The translations under genes were made by a program, and so were the position numbers. 64,000 nt of DNA from CAWFGW01 sp963815495 (lineage in GTDB: Bacteria > Bacteroidota > Bacteroidia > Cytophagales > JAAEPT01), in the NCBI GenBank assembly GCA_963815495.1, contig CAWFGW010000007.1, positions 1 through 64,000 of the forward strand. The letters run 5' to 3'. The notes below the pieces were generated by a model that was given only the letters and a program-made list of their open reading frames with translations, ran no database searches and had not been told where the DNA came from. Of the stretch, positions 1 through 8,979 are shown piece by piece (the stretch's first letter is position 1; every line of letters begins with the position of its first letter).

Positions 1-3000
1 TTACTTGGGACCAAACCCAATATTTAAATATTTGGTTAGTAAAAAAAGGAGATTACCTCTCCTACTCAAGGTTCTGGTGTTGCTGGCTATGCCTATCTGG
101 CTGCAGCTCATGGTCGTCCAATTGACGGGGTCGTAAATGAAGCGCGCTGGTTTGGTAGTTCTGTTGATAATTCCAAAGTCCATATCCATGAAGTAGGACA
201 CTACTTAAACCTCTATCACACTTTTGAAGCAGGGTGTCCGAATAGCAATTGTATGACAAATGGCGATCATGTTTGCGACACGCCTCCTGATGCCTCTACT
301 TCAGCAGTTTCTTGCAACTCTTCACCAAATACCTGTTCCACAGATGCTGATGACCCTTCGTCTAACAATCCATTCGCTTCTTTAGGTGATCAAAATGATA
401 TGTTTAATAATTACATGGATTATGGTTATCAAAAGTCGTCAAGGATGCTTTTACCAATGGGCAAAAAGAGCGCATGGTTGCAGCACTTGAAACCGCTCGA
501 AAAAGTTTGTTATCATCCTTAGGCTGTCAAAGTCCCTGCACCAACTTAATTAACCTCTCAGCATCAGTTGATAATAGCTCACCTTTCCTGGGTCAAACAA
601 TCACTTTTTCAACTGGTGCAAAAGCAGGTGTTACTTACACATGGGATTTTGGAGATGGTACCACCACTTCAACGGGCAATACTGTCACACATACTTATAA
701 TCAAATTGGAAACTTTACAGCAATAGTTACTGCACAAAATGCTGATCCCAACTGTAACGAAAGTCAACAATTAACCATTGAGGTTTCTTGTGCAGTAAAT
801 GCTACATTTTCATCACCAAGCTCCAATGCAACTATTGGTACTCCTATAACCTTTACTAACACATCTACTAATGCTACAAATTATGAATGGTTTATAGACG
901 GGAATTCAGAAGGGATCACAACTAATTTGACACATACCTTTACCACACAAGGCTCCTACTTTGTCCAATTAGTTGCAAATAATGGGATTTGCTCCGATAC
1001 CTCTCAATCAGTTTTTATACGTGTGGGAGCCTGCAATCAAACTGGAGTGGCTAACGTTTGGAATTTTGGGAATAATGCTGCTGTTGATTTTTCAACTGGA
1101 ACTCCCATTGCTTTGGCTGGCAGTTCAATGAGACAAAGAGAAGGTGTAGCAAGCATAGCAGGTGCCAATGGGAATTTATTGTTTTATACAGATGGAATAT
1201 CCGTATGGAATGCGAACAACCAAATAATGCTCAATGGAACAGGCTTAGGTGGAGCAGGTACATCGGCACAATCCTCTATAATTATCCCTGCTCCAGGTTC
1301 TACAACCCTCTATTATATTTTCACTGTACGTGACTGGACGCAATCTGGGGCATTTAGATACTCCATCGTAGATATGTCCAATGATGGAGGTTTAGGAAGT
1401 ATTACTACAAAAAACGTATTAATTCAAGGTAATATTAACGAACAGGTTACAGGTGTTTTTCATCAAAATTGCCAAGATATTTGGATTATATCCCATGAAA
1501 ACAGAGGGAGTAATCCGAACCGATTTGTAGCCTATCTTCTCACCCCAGCGGGTTTATCAGCCACCCCTGTTACTTCCGATATAGGATTTAATTATTTAGG
1601 AAGTAATCGATATGGTGGTCTTAGAGCATCGCATAGTGGTCAAAAAATATGTACCACACTGGGAGGTTCATCCACAGGTATAACTACTGCTCTTTTTGAT
1701 TTTGACCGAAGTACAGGAATAGTCTCTAACCAACAAGTAATTGCCAACAATGGAGCTTTAGAAAGTGCTTATTCTTCTGAATTCTCCCCTAATGATAACA
1801 TTTTATATGTTACTGCTTACAATGGAAATTTTATCTATCAATATGATTTATCCGCTGGGTCTACTGCAAATATTCGTGCTTCCCGACAAAATATTGCGAG
1901 CGGAAAAACTACTAAACCAGTCTTACAAATGGGGCCAGATGGAAAAATATATTGCACAAATCAAAATCAATCTTTTTTAGGTGTCATTGATAACCCAAAT
2001 GCTTTAGGAACTCTATCTAATTTTTCAGAAAATGCAGTGTCTTTGGGTTCAGGCACTGGAAGTCTTGGGCTACCAAATTTTTTACCAGGCTTTTTTGGAG
2101 ATGCTATTTCTATCAGTGGACCAACGGCTCCTTGTAAAAATGCAATTGAAAAATATGAGATAAATGCATCTAGTTGTATCAATTCAATTGTTTGGAATTA
2201 TACAGGAGGAGGAAGAATAGTCAACCAAGACAGTTCGAGTATCACCATTGATTTTTCAGGGGTTGTGGGCGCTCATAGTTTATCGGTTCAAGCACAAGAC
2301 CCGTGCGGCACCATTTCCAGCACGCTAAATATCAATACAAACAATAACGATGCACCAATAATTACACTTGGAAACGATACCACATTATGCTCTGGCACCC
2401 TAGTTTTAGATCCAGGTAGTGGATTTGCCAATTATGAATGGCAAGATGGTTCCACCAACCAAACACTCACAGTTTCTACTGCAGGTACCTATCACGTTTC
2501 CGTTAGTAGTGCGCAAGGTTGTGTTTCATCTGATACCATAGAGATAGACATATATACTTCTCCAATTTTAGATTTAGGTAAAGATTCGACACTTTGTTTT
2601 GGTGAAATTCTCGCATTAAACGCTGGTAGTGCTTTTGATTCTTATTTCTGGCAAGATGGATCTGGTGACTCTACTTTTACGGTTTACCAACCCAATCCTC
2701 AAGCGGGTACTTTTACCTATTCACTTACTGCTTATGATGACTGTGGAAACATGTCACAGGATGAGGTAGATATTACATTTGAACAATGCGATAGCACTAT
2801 TTGCTCAACATCTATAGGGAACGATACGCTAATTTGCTATGGAGACTCTATTCAATTAACTACTTTGGAGGAAGATGGACTATGACTGGAGTCCGAAACC
2901 CATCATTTCTAACCCAACGATTAAAAATCCTTTTGTTAAACCCACCTCTGATTCTACTTATATCTACTTAACCACCACAGATAGTACAGGTTGTGAAAGT

Positions 3001-4558
3001 AGCGATTCTTTACTTATTTCATTTTACGACAAACCTGTTATTTCCTTAACGAGTTCCTCATCTACCGAAGTCTGTCTCGGAGATAGTGCTCAATTAGAAG
3101 TCACAGAGCGACAAAACAGTGTCCGAATGGCTGTGGGTTGGTAATACTTCTCCTTTAAGCGCAACGACTATTCCTAACCCCATTGTGTTGAGTGCTTCTA
3201 CGGCTGATTTCACTGTTATTGGAACCGATACAGACGGTTGTAAAGATACCTTAACGACAAAATTAACGGTGAACCTACCTCCAATACTTCAAACGAGTAA
3301 TAACACGACTATTTGTAAAGGGGAAAGTACTGTCATAAGCGTTGTGGAGCAATCTGATTTTATTAAATATGACTGGCATCCCGCTGGCAGTTTATCCCAA
3401 TCAACTATATCTGCTCCTACCGCTTCCCCTACCCAACCTAAAACCACCTATATTATTGAAGTAACTAACAGTGATAATTGCATAGCTAAAGACAGTGTAA
3501 TCATTACCGTGCTGGATAATCCGATACCTAACGTTCATATTATTGCTGATTCAAGACTTTGTGAGGGTGATAGTCTATATGTAAGCGTAGACTCGAGTCA
3601 ATTTCTAGGAAACCCTTCACTCACTTGGAAAAAATTTGACCTACAAGGAAATGAAACAATTTTATCGAGTGATTCAATGAGTGTTTTAATTCCCCATTTA
3701 AAAAAAGGCGAAACAATTCAACTGTTTGCTATATCTAATGAAAAATGTGTGAAAGCGAATAATCAATCGATTCAATCAAATGTGCTTCACCCAGAAGTTA
3801 ATTTATATCCTAATTTATACCTGAGCGGTGATACACTAATTTGTTTAGGACAGCGACTTCATCTCAATGTAATTGATTCAAATAATGTCAGTTCATCCTA
3901 TACGTGGACAAATACTACTATACAGCAATCAAGTACATCCAATACATCAGCTTTAGTTTCTGATACTCTATTTTACAAACAACTATTTACAGTTAGTGCA
4001 ACTAATAAAAACTGTACAAGCACGTCCTTACCTCATGACTATTTATTTATTCCTATCGAAATCAATATTACAACAGATAGAGATACTATCCGAGGTGGAA
4101 GCGTTAATCTATCCGTTAAAACAAACACGAACTCTTTTAATTGGAACACCCTTCCCTTCACGGAATTTATCCCCGAGAACACGTTAAACACAACACAAAC
4201 ACCGAAAGAAACGACCACATATATAGTCACTGGGGAGTTATCTGGTTGTCTTGTTACAGATAGTTTAAAAATTGTAGTTCTCAATGATATTCAAGCTCCT
4301 TACCTGTTTTCTCCCAACAACGACAACAACAATGATGTATGGATTATAGATGAATTGCTAAATTATTCCCAAACTAATGTAAAAATATATAACCGCTGGG
4401 GTATGCAACTTAGAGAACTGCCAGATGGTGTAAATACTTGGGACGGTACCAATGAAACAGGAACACCTGTACCTGATGGAACCTATTTCTATACCATCAC
4501 TGCTAGTTCTCAGGGAGAACAAATTGCTTTCACTGGATACATAACTATCATAAGATAA
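1..4558 (+). CDS. Giant secreted M43-type metalloprotease with PKD, propeller, Ig-like repeats and type-B T9SS sorting domain (5' partial, frameshifted)
   Basis: Whole-locus entry; the pieces are listed separately. Reading across four single-base indels gives one protein: a pappalysin-type zinc protease, two PKD domains, a propeller-like region, several Ig-like repeats and a C-terminal gliding-motility (type B) sorting domain. The zinc motif HEVGHYLNLYH lies at 187-219 and a Met-turn candidate (NNYMDYGY) near 409-432. The indels are one extra A in the A7 run at 41-47, one missing A near 441, one extra G near 2877 and one extra A in AAAA at 3113-3116. Correcting each restores continuous family-like sequence. 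The start lies left of the window. By family such proteins are exported by T9SS and attached to the cell surface or released. The next gene, with no gap, is a PorP/SprF protein. Whether the gene is truly broken or mis-sequenced cannot be decided here. Confidence 0.8.
43..522 (+). CDS. Fragment: M43 metalloprotease catalytic part
   Basis: The open frame runs from after the stop at 40-42 to the stop at 520-522. It holds the protease core: TQGSGVAGYAYLAA (67-108), the HExxH..H zinc site at 187-219, a Cys-rich loop (GCPNSNC, CDTPP) and the NNYMDYGY segment. Immediately upstream, frame 3 reads TWDQTQYLNIWLVKK, the strand that normally precedes this core, so the two join if one A of the run at 41-47 is removed. 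Sequence after about 441 in this frame is out of phase and not real; the true continuation, DAFTNGQKERMVAALE, begins at 444 in frame 3. Confidence 0.75.
   Translation, partial: KKEITSPTQGSGVAGYAYLAAAHGRPIDGVVNEARWFGSSVDNSKVHIHEVGHYLNLYHTFEAGCPNSNCMTNGDHVCDTPPDASTSAVSCNSSPNTCSTDADDPSSNNPFASLGDQNDMFNNYMDYGYQKSSRMLLPMGKKSAWLQHLKPLEKVCYHP
474..2885 (+). CDS. Fragment: PKD domains, propeller-like region and first Ig-like repeats of the metalloprotease
   Basis: This 803-residue open piece continues the protease. Residues about 25-105 and 105-185 are PKD domains (first one with YTWDFGDGT). Residues about 190-545 form a propeller-like domain common in Bacteroidota type-B T9SS proteins, recognisable from VWNFGNNAAVDFSTGTP and NGNLLFYTDGISVWN. 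Ig-like repeats with LGNDTTLC and LGKDSTLC strand starts follow. The frame stops at 2883-2885 where the sense clearly continues one frame over (YDWSPKPIISNP), which places a one-base insertion near 2877. The ATG at 474 is internal and not a true start. Confidence 0.8.
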   Translation: MVAALETARKSLLSSLGCQSPCTNLINLSASVDNSSPFLGQTITFSTGAKAGVTYTWDFGDGTTTSTGNTVTHTYNQIGNFTAIVTAQNADPNCNESQQLTIEVSCAVNATFSSPSSNATIGTPITFTNTSTNATNYEWFIDGNSEGITTNLTHTFTTQGSYFVQLVANNGICSDTSQSVFIRVGACNQTGVANVWNFGNNAAVDFSTGTPIALAGSSMRQREGVASIAGANGNLLFYTDGISVWNANNQIMLNGTGLGGAGTSAQSSIIIPAPGSTTLYYIFTVRDWTQSGAFRYSIVDMSNDGGLGSITTKNVLIQGNINEQVTGVFHQNCQDIWIISHENRGSNPNRFVAYLLTPAGLSATPVTSDIGFNYLGSNRYGGLRASHSGQKICTTLGGSSTGITTALFDFDRSTGIVSNQQVIANNGALESAYSSEFSPNDNILYVTAYNGNFIYQYDLSAGSTANIRASRQNIASGKTTKPVLQMGPDGKIYCTNQNQSFLGVIDNPNALGTLSNFSENAVSLGSGTGSLGLPNFLPGFFGDAISISGPTAPCKNAIEKYEINASSCINSIVWNYTGGGRIVNQDSSSITIDFSGVVGAHSLSVQAQDPCGTISSTLNINTNNNDAPIITLGNDTTLCSGTLVLDPGSGFANYEWQDGSTNQTLTVSTAGTYHVSVSSAQGCVSSDTIEIDIYTSPILDLGKDSTLCFGEILALNAGSAFDSYFWQDGSGDSTFTVYQPNPQAGTFTYSLTAYDDCGNMSQDEVDITFEQCDSTICSTSIGNDTLICYGDSIQLTTLEEDGL
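2875..3144 (+). CDS. Fragment: one Ig-like repeat of the metalloprotease
   Basis: An 89-residue open piece between two frameshifts. It reads as a single SprB-like Ig repeat (YDWSPKPIISNPTIKNPF, then DSTGCESSDSLLISF) followed by the start of the next (CLGDSAQLEV). After the AAAA run at 3113-3116 it leaves the correct frame; removing one A gives RQTVSEWLWVGNTSPLS and connects to the next fragment. It is not an independent gene. Confidence 0.7.
   Translation: MDYDWSPKPIISNPTIKNPFVKPTSDSTYIYLTTTDSTGCESSDSLLISFYDKPVISLTSSSSTEVCLGDSAQLEVTERQNSVRMAVGW
3119..4558 (+). CDS. Fragment: Ig-like repeats and type-B (gliding-motility) T9SS sorting domain
   Basis: A 479-residue open piece forming the C-terminus of the metalloprotease. 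It contains about four Ig-like repeats with the CKGEST / CEGDSL / CLGQRL pattern. The last 85 residues match the gliding-motility-associated C-terminal domain: FSPNNDNNNDVW, KIYNRWG, WDGTNETG, PDGTYFYTI. This domain directs export by T9SS. The stop at 4556-4558 abuts the ATG of the PorP/SprF gene at 4559, which suggests translational coupling. The GTG at 3119 is only the first start-like codon after the frameshift. Confidence 0.85.
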   Translation: MSEWLWVGNTSPLSATTIPNPIVLSASTADFTVIGTDTDGCKDTLTTKLTVNLPPILQTSNNTTICKGESTVISVVEQSDFIKYDWHPAGSLSQSTISAPTASPTQPKTTYIIEVTNSDNCIAKDSVIITVLDNPIPNVHIIADSRLCEGDSLYVSVDSSQFLGNPSLTWKKFDLQGNETILSSDSMSVLIPHLKKGETIQLFAISNEKCVKANNQSIQSNVLHPEVNLYPNLYLSGDTLICLGQRLHLNVIDSNNVSSSYTWTNTTIQQSSTSNTSALVSDTLFYKQLFTVSATNKNCTSTSLPHDYLFIPIEINITTDRDTIRGGSVNLSVKTNTNSFNWNTLPFTEFIPENTLNTTQTPKETTTYIVTGELSGCLVTDSLKIVVLNDIQAPYLFSPNNDNNNDVWIIDELLNYSQTNVKIYNRWGMQLRELPDGVNTWDGTNETGTPVPDGTYFYTITASSQGEQIAFTGYITIIR

Positions 4559-5650
4559 ATGAGAATAGCTATTCGTAAATATCTGCCCAGTTATTTATTT
4601 TTTTTATTTATTCAATCAGTAATCATTGGGAACACTTTTGCCCAACAAGAGATGCAAAGTTCTAACTTCATGATTAACCCTTTTTTATTTAATCCAGCTT
4701 ATTCTTCAGTGGATGACAACATGGACATAAAGTTAGGGTATCGTTATCAATGGGTTGGGCTTCAAGGATCTCCACAAACTTCTTATATTTCGTTTCACAC
4801 GCCCATCAATAAATCTCATTTTTCACGCTCCACTGGAGGTGATTTTCATAACTGGCATGGTGTAGGTGCTATTGCAATGCATGATAGAATTGGAGCTTTC
4901 AGCAATACAAAAATAAATGCTAACTACTCCTATAATTTAGCACTGACAAAAGGAAGTGGTTACGGTAGAAATCATCAAGATGGATTACGAGTTGCTTTAG
5001 GCGTATTTGTGGGTTGGAACCAATTTACGCTAGACAAAGATATATTAGCACAGAAAAACACCTCAGGCGCCACCAATGTTGCCAGTAGTTCAACTTTGAA
5101 TGACCCTACCTACCAAACACTTAATCGGTATTCGTCACAACCAGTGATGGATATCGATATTGGAGGAATGTTATATTATCAAGAAACCTATTATCTAGGT
5201 GTATCTAGTTCCCAAGTTCTCCAGAGTAATACTCAAATTAGTGAAGGAAGTAACCTGAGCAGACATTTTTATGTGACGGGACTATTGAAATTACAACTAA
5301 ATGAATCCTTTTACCTTATTCCATCGGTGATAACAAAAATGACTTCTGGTGCCCCATTATCTTATAACTTCAATACACGATTAGATTGGAAAGACAAAGT
5401 TTATGTTGGTGTGGGATATCGTTCAAAAGATGCTATAACAGGAATGCTTGGCACCCAAGTTAGTTGGGGAAGTCAGTCAAACAGAACAAAAGATAAATAC
5501 CTCCTCAATGTATTTTATAGTTATGATTATACTATAAATGGACTTAAAAATTCCATTTATCAACATCGAAGTTCAGGCGCTCATGAAGTTACTATCGCAT
5601 TGTTTCTCTCTCCGTTATATCGAGAAAGAAATGCAGAAGACACCTGGTAA
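4559..5650 (+). CDS. PorP/SprF family type IX secretion outer-membrane protein
   Basis: 363 residues. A signal peptide of about 29 residues ends near NTFAQQE, followed by the family hallmark MINPFLFNPAYSS and GYRYQWVGLQGSPQTSY. The rest is alternating beta strands, as expected for an outer-membrane barrel, with the HGVGAIAMHDRIG segment shared with the other three family members here. By family, PorP/SprF proteins help secrete or anchor cargo with type-B sorting domains. This gene starts on the base after the stop of the metalloprotease, so it is probably its dedicated partner. It ends in AEDTW rather than the RFW/RYW seen in the others. It converges with the next gene 3 bp away. Confidence 0.9.
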   Translation: MRIAIRKYLPSYLFFLFIQSVIIGNTFAQQEMQSSNFMINPFLFNPAYSSVDDNMDIKLGYRYQWVGLQGSPQTSYISFHTPINKSHFSRSTGGDFHNWHGVGAIAMHDRIGAFSNTKINANYSYNLALTKGSGYGRNHQDGLRVALGVFVGWNQFTLDKDILAQKNTSGATNVASSSTLNDPTYQTLNRYSSQPVMDIDIGGMLYYQETYYLGVSSSQVLQSNTQISEGSNLSRHFYVTGLLKLQLNESFYLIPSVITKMTSGAPLSYNFNTRLDWKDKVYVGVGYRSKDAITGMLGTQVSWGSQSNRTKDKYLLNVFYSYDYTINGLKNSIYQHRSSGAHEVTIALFLSPLYRERNAEDTW

Positions 5651-5653
5651 TTG

Positions 5654-6085
5654 TTACTTCTTCCCTTCTACTCTTCCCTCGACAACCTTTTTAGTCATCT
5701 CTCTTATTTTTAATCGTGATGCAGCTGTTTCAAGGCTATTAGGATAATTTTGAATTAAAAGTTTATATACCTCCAAAGCTTTTCTGTAGTCGCCCATTGA
5801 CTCATAGTTAATTGCTAAGTTCATCAAATCCAGAGACACATCATTCAACTTTTCAATGCGTTCATTAAGCGCATCAATCTCTTTTTCTTTGTTAATGATC
5901 ATGGACTTCAACTGCATGATATCATTATTTTGAACCTCTAACAATCCTTTTAATTTCTTTACTTCTCCTTCCAGATTTTCAACTTCAGTTTTACAATAGT
6001 CTACCTGATGTTTTAAATGACTTTGAGAAAACGAATAAAAACTCCCTCCTAAAAGGAGTAACATAAGAATTAATCGATACTTCAT
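5654..6085 (-). CDS. Secreted coiled-coil protein with C-terminal TPR-like repeat (CpoB/YbgF-like)
   Basis: About 143 residues from the ATG at 6085; an upstream ATG at 6103 would only add six residues before the MKYRLILMLLLLGG signal sequence. After the signal comes a Lys/Glu-rich coiled coil (about residues 22-85) and then a TPR-like helix pair, NYESMGDYRKALEVY..NYPNS. The layout resembles periplasmic CpoB/YbgF proteins, but it is shorter and I would not assign the same role. It is convergent with the PorP gene on the left. A hairpin at 6124-6152 separates it from phoH. Confidence 0.65.
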   Translation of the reverse strand: MKYRLILMLLLLGGSFYSFSQSHLKHQVDYCKTEVENLEGEVKKLKGLLEVQNNDIMQLKSMIINKEKEIDALNERIEKLNDVSLDLMNLAINYESMGDYRKALEVYKLLIQNYPNSLETAASRLKIREMTKKVVEGRVEGKK

Positions 6086-6123
6086 AAATATTTGTTTGTA
6101 CACAAAGTTAAAAAAATAGTTAA

Positions 6124-6152
6124 GCAGACAGTTGTTTATGGCAACTGTCTGC
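6124..6152 (-). terminator. Rho-independent terminator after the PhoH-family gene
   Basis: Perfect 11-bp stem, GCAGACAGTTG at 6124-6134 and CAACTGTCTGC at 6142-6152, with a 7-base loop. On the minus strand it is followed after a few bases by a run of seven T (6112-6118 region). It sits 9 bp past the stop of the gene ending at 6161. Confidence 0.75.
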
Positions 6153-6160
6153 CTGAAAAG

Positions 6161-7498
6161 TTATAATAAATCATTAGCGACATTTGCTAACTCAGAACGT
6201 TCACCTTTTTCAAGAGTGACATGTGCATGGATCTTATGAGAATGAATCCGATCAATTAAATAGGACAAGCCATTACTTTGCGTATCCAAATACGGTGAAT
6301 CAATTTGGAAAATATCTCCCGTAAATATGATTTTTGTGTTCTCACCTGCTCGCGTAATAATGGTTTTGACCTCATGCGGTGTCAAGTTTTGAGCTTCATC
6401 TACGATAAAGATGATGTTTGACAAGCTTCTACCTCTAATATAAGCCAGTGGGCTAATCATCAGTTTTTCCTGTTCAACCATCTCTGTTAACCGCTTATAG
6501 TCTTTCTCGGTCTCCTTAAATTGACTTTGAATGGTTTTTAAATTATCCCACAGCGGCTCCATGTATGGATTTAACTTTGATTTGATATCACCAGGTAAAT
6601 ACCCTATATCTTTATTACTCAAAGGAACAATTGGACGCCCAAGATAAATTTGACGATAGTTCGCTTTTTGTTCTATCGCTCCAGAAAGTGCCAATAAGGT
6701 TTTACCAGTACCTGCAACACCTGAAAGGGTAACTAGTTTAATGTTTTCATCAAGGATAGCATGGAGGGCAAATATTTGTTCTGCATTGCGTGGTTTTATT
6801 CCATAAGCAGACTTTTTTTCAATTCGCTCTAACATCTCTGTTTCAGCATTATAGAATGCTAAGGCAGATGCTCTTCCATTTTTAAGAATGAAATAATGAT
6901 TAGGAAAAGGTTTTTCGTCAAGCACCTCCTTATAGCTACATCCTCCATCATTATAAATTTTATCAATAATAGCTGAATCAACATTTTCTATTTCAGAACG
7001 CCCAGTATAGAGCGAACTGACATTTTTAACCATTCCACTTGTAAAATCATCGGATTGCACTTCCATTGATTTCGCCTTGATTCTCAAGTTGATGTCCTTG
7101 GTTACAAGCGTAACAAGTTTATCAGGGTATTCATTACGCATGCGAATAGCGACATTCAAGATACGGTGATCTGCTTTGTTTTCACCAAGTATTTTACATG
7201 CATCTGGCTCCGCACTCTCATTCATTTGAACACGTAGTCTACCATTGAACCCGTTATCCAGTGGAATCCAGTCGCTCAAGGTGTCACCAGCAGACAGGTT
7301 ATCTAACTGTCGAGCAAACTCCCTCGCCTCGAAGTTAATCATGTCATTTCCTTTCTTGAAATGATCCAGTTCTTCTAGAACTGAAATTGGGATAACAACA
7401 TCGTTGTCATCAAAACTATAAATAGCATTGTGGTCGTGTAGAATTACCGAAGTATCTAATACGAAAATCTTTTTCTCTCCCTTCTTTTTCTTAGCCAT
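6161..7498 (-). CDS. PhoH-family ATPase with N-terminal PIN domain
   Basis: 445 residues. Residues about 10-140 form a PIN-type ribonuclease domain (FVLDTSVILHDHNAI, then PISVLEELD, with acidic residues in the expected places). Residues about 240-445 are the PhoH ATPase: Walker A SGVAGTGKTLLA, Walker B IIFIVDEAQNLTP and the GDIFQIDSPYLD segment. This is the standard PIN-PhoH (YlaK-type) arrangement, predicted to be a cytoplasmic RNA-processing ATPase/nuclease of uncertain substrate. The Lys-rich N-terminus (MAKKKKGEKK) is typical. It is flanked by terminators on both sides, so it is probably transcribed alone. Confidence 0.9.
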   Translation of the reverse strand: MAKKKKGEKKIFVLDTSVILHDHNAIYSFDDNDVVIPISVLEELDHFKKGNDMINFEAREFARQLDNLSAGDTLSDWIPLDNGFNGRLRVQMNESAEPDACKILGENKADHRILNVAIRMRNEYPDKLVTLVTKDINLRIKAKSMEVQSDDFTSGMVKNVSSLYTGRSEIENVDSAIIDKIYNDGGCSYKEVLDEKPFPNHYFILKNGRASALAFYNAETEMLERIEKKSAYGIKPRNAEQIFALHAILDENIKLVTLSGVAGTGKTLLALSGAIEQKANYRQIYLGRPIVPLSNKDIGYLPGDIKSKLNPYMEPLWDNLKTIQSQFKETEKDYKRLTEMVEQEKLMISPLAYIRGRSLSNIIFIVDEAQNLTPHEVKTIITRAGENTKIIFTGDIFQIDSPYLDTQSNGLSYLIDRIHSHKIHAHVTLEKGERSELANVANDLL

Positions 7499-7521
7499 AA
7501 ACTAGTTATTTATTAAATAAA

Positions 7522-7553
7522 AAACCTTTCGCTGAATATAACGAAAGGTTTTA
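7522..7553 (-). terminator. Rho-independent terminator after lpdA
   Basis: Perfect 11-bp stem, AAAACCTTTCG at 7522-7532 and CGAAAGGTTTT at 7543-7553, with a 10-base loop. On the minus strand the stem runs into a T-rich tract. It lies between the lpdA stop (7584) and the phoH start (7498). Confidence 0.85.
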
Positions 7554-7583
7554 GAAAGAAGTTAGATTTTTTATTTCAAGTTT

Positions 7584-8450
7584 CTATAAGTGGATAACTT
7601 CATCATAAGCATCTGCTGCGGCTTCCATTATAGCTTCTGAAAGTGTTGGGTGTGGGTGAACAGACTTAATAATCTCATGACCAGTAGCTTCTAAGTTTCT
7701 AGCTACTACTGCTTCTGCAATCATTTCAGTCACATTTGCTCCAATCATATGAGCTCCTAGCCATTCACCATATTTGGCATCAAAAATAACTTTTACAAAA
7801 CCTTCTTTGTGACCTGATGCACTTGCTTTACCTGATGCTGAGAATGGAAAACGTCCTACTTTTATTTCGTATCCTTTTTCTTTCGCTGCTTTTTCAGTTA
7901 AACCAACAGAAGCAATTTCAGGACTACAGTAAGTACAACCAGGTATATTACCGTAATTCAACGGATGTGGATTTTGTCCAGCAATTTTCTCAACACAAAT
8001 AATTCCTTCTGCTGATGCTACGTGTGCTAATGCTGGTCCATGAACGATGTCACCAATCGCATAAATACCAGGCATATTTGTTTTGTAGTAATCGTCTACT
8101 AAAACACGTCCTTTATCGGTAGCAATACCCACATCTTCCAAGCCAATACCTTCTAAGTTAGTTTGAATACCTACCGCAGAAAGTACCACATCACATTCGA
8201 TGGTTTCCTCTCCTTTAGCCGTTTTAATTTTTACTTTACAGCCTTTGCCTTTCGTGTCTACAGACTCCACAGCCGAGTTTGTCATCACGTTGATACCTTT
8301 TTTCTTAAAGCTTTTCTCTAGTGCTTTAGACACTTCTTCATCCTCATTCGGGACAATATTAGGTAAAAACTCTACCACAGTGACTTCACAACCAATGGTT
8401 GCATAGTAATAAGCAAACTCAACACCTATGGCACCAGAACCCAACAACAA
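7584..8450 (-). CDS. lpdA: Fragment: NAD-binding and dimer-interface part of dihydrolipoyl dehydrogenase
   Basis: 288 open residues in the shifted frame. They hold the NAD-binding Rossmann fold (GSGAIGVEFAYYYAT), the central FAD contact (GIYAIGDIVHGPALAHVASAEG) and the interface domain with SVHPHPTLSEAIMEAAADA. The apparent ATG at 8450 is internal. Confidence 0.85.
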   Translation of the reverse strand: MLLGSGAIGVEFAYYYATIGCEVTVVEFLPNIVPNEDEEVSKALEKSFKKKGINVMTNSAVESVDTKGKGCKVKIKTAKGEETIECDVVLSAVGIQTNLEGIGLEDVGIATDKGRVLVDDYYKTNMPGIYAIGDIVHGPALAHVASAEGIICVEKIAGQNPHPLNYGNIPGCTYCSPEIASVGLTEKAAKEKGYEIKVGRFPFSASGKASASGHKEGFVKVIFDAKYGEWLGAHMIGANVTEMIAEAVVARNLEATGHEIIKSVHPHPTLSEAIMEAAADAYDEVIHL

Positions 8451-8979
8451 CCATTTTAGATGGCATTTTATCTAATGTCATTGCTTCTCTGTAACCAATA
8501 ATTTTTTTACCATCTTGTGGTAAGTTAGGCAACTCACGTGAACGGGCACCTGTTGCTAAAATGATGTGACTAGCACTGTATTCTGTAGTTTCACCTTTGT
8601 CATCAGTGACCATTACTTTCTTACCAGTAGCTAATTTCCCAAATCCTTGAATGTGGTCAATTTTGTTTTTTCTAAATAAAAACTGAATTCCTTTACTCAT
8701 TCCAGCTGCTACTTCACGGCTTCTTTTCACCATTGCTTCAGCGTCTGCTTTTGGAGCAGCTACTTTGATACCATAATCAGCCGCATGGTTGATGTATTCA
8801 AATACATTGGCACTTTTTAACAACGCTTTTGTAGGAATACAACCCCAGTTTAAGCAAATACCTCCTAATTCAGCACGCTCAACCACACCTACTTTCATTC
8901 CTAGTTGTGATGCTCTAATTGCGGCCACATATCCACCTGGGCCACTTCCTATCACTAATACATCGTACTTTACTGCCAT
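7584..8979 (-). CDS. lpdA: Dihydrolipoyl dehydrogenase (one frameshift)
   Basis: Whole-locus entry. With one base removed the gene is 1395 nt (464 residues), the normal size for the E3 flavoprotein that reoxidises lipoamide in pyruvate and 2-oxoglutarate dehydrogenase complexes. The FAD fold (VIGSGPGGYVAAIRASQLG), redox-active disulfide (GGICLNWGCIPTK) and NAD-binding fold (VVGSGAIGVEFAYYYATIG) are all present, as is the dimer-interface HPHPTLSE with the catalytic His. The break is one extra C in CCC at 8440-8442, which turns VVGSGAIG into VVGFWCHRC and a stop. This gene is usually essential, so the indel is probably a sequence error. A terminator follows at 7522-7553. Confidence 0.92.
8419..8979 (-). 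CDS. lpdA: Fragment: N-terminal part of dihydrolipoyl dehydrogenase
   Basis: The open frame starts at the genuine ATG (8979). It carries the FAD-binding Rossmann motif GSGPGG near residue 12 and the CxxxxC disulfide in GICLNWGCIP near residues 40-50. Residues after about 178 (GFWCHRC) are out of frame because of the extra C at 8440-8442. Confidence 0.85.
   Translation of the reverse strand: MAVKYDVLVIGSGPGGYVAAIRASQLGMKVGVVERAELGGICLNWGCIPTKALLKSANVFEYINHAADYGIKVAAPKADAEAMVKRSREVAAGMSKGIQFLFRKNKIDHIQGFGKLATGKKVMVTDDKGETTEYSASHIILATGARSRELPNLPQDGKKIIGYREAMTLDKMPSKMVVVGFWCHRC

Noticed and set aside
1..259. Minus-strand open frames at the left edge
   Set aside because: They oppose the M43 protease core, whose zinc motif and Cys-rich loop read clearly on the plus strand.
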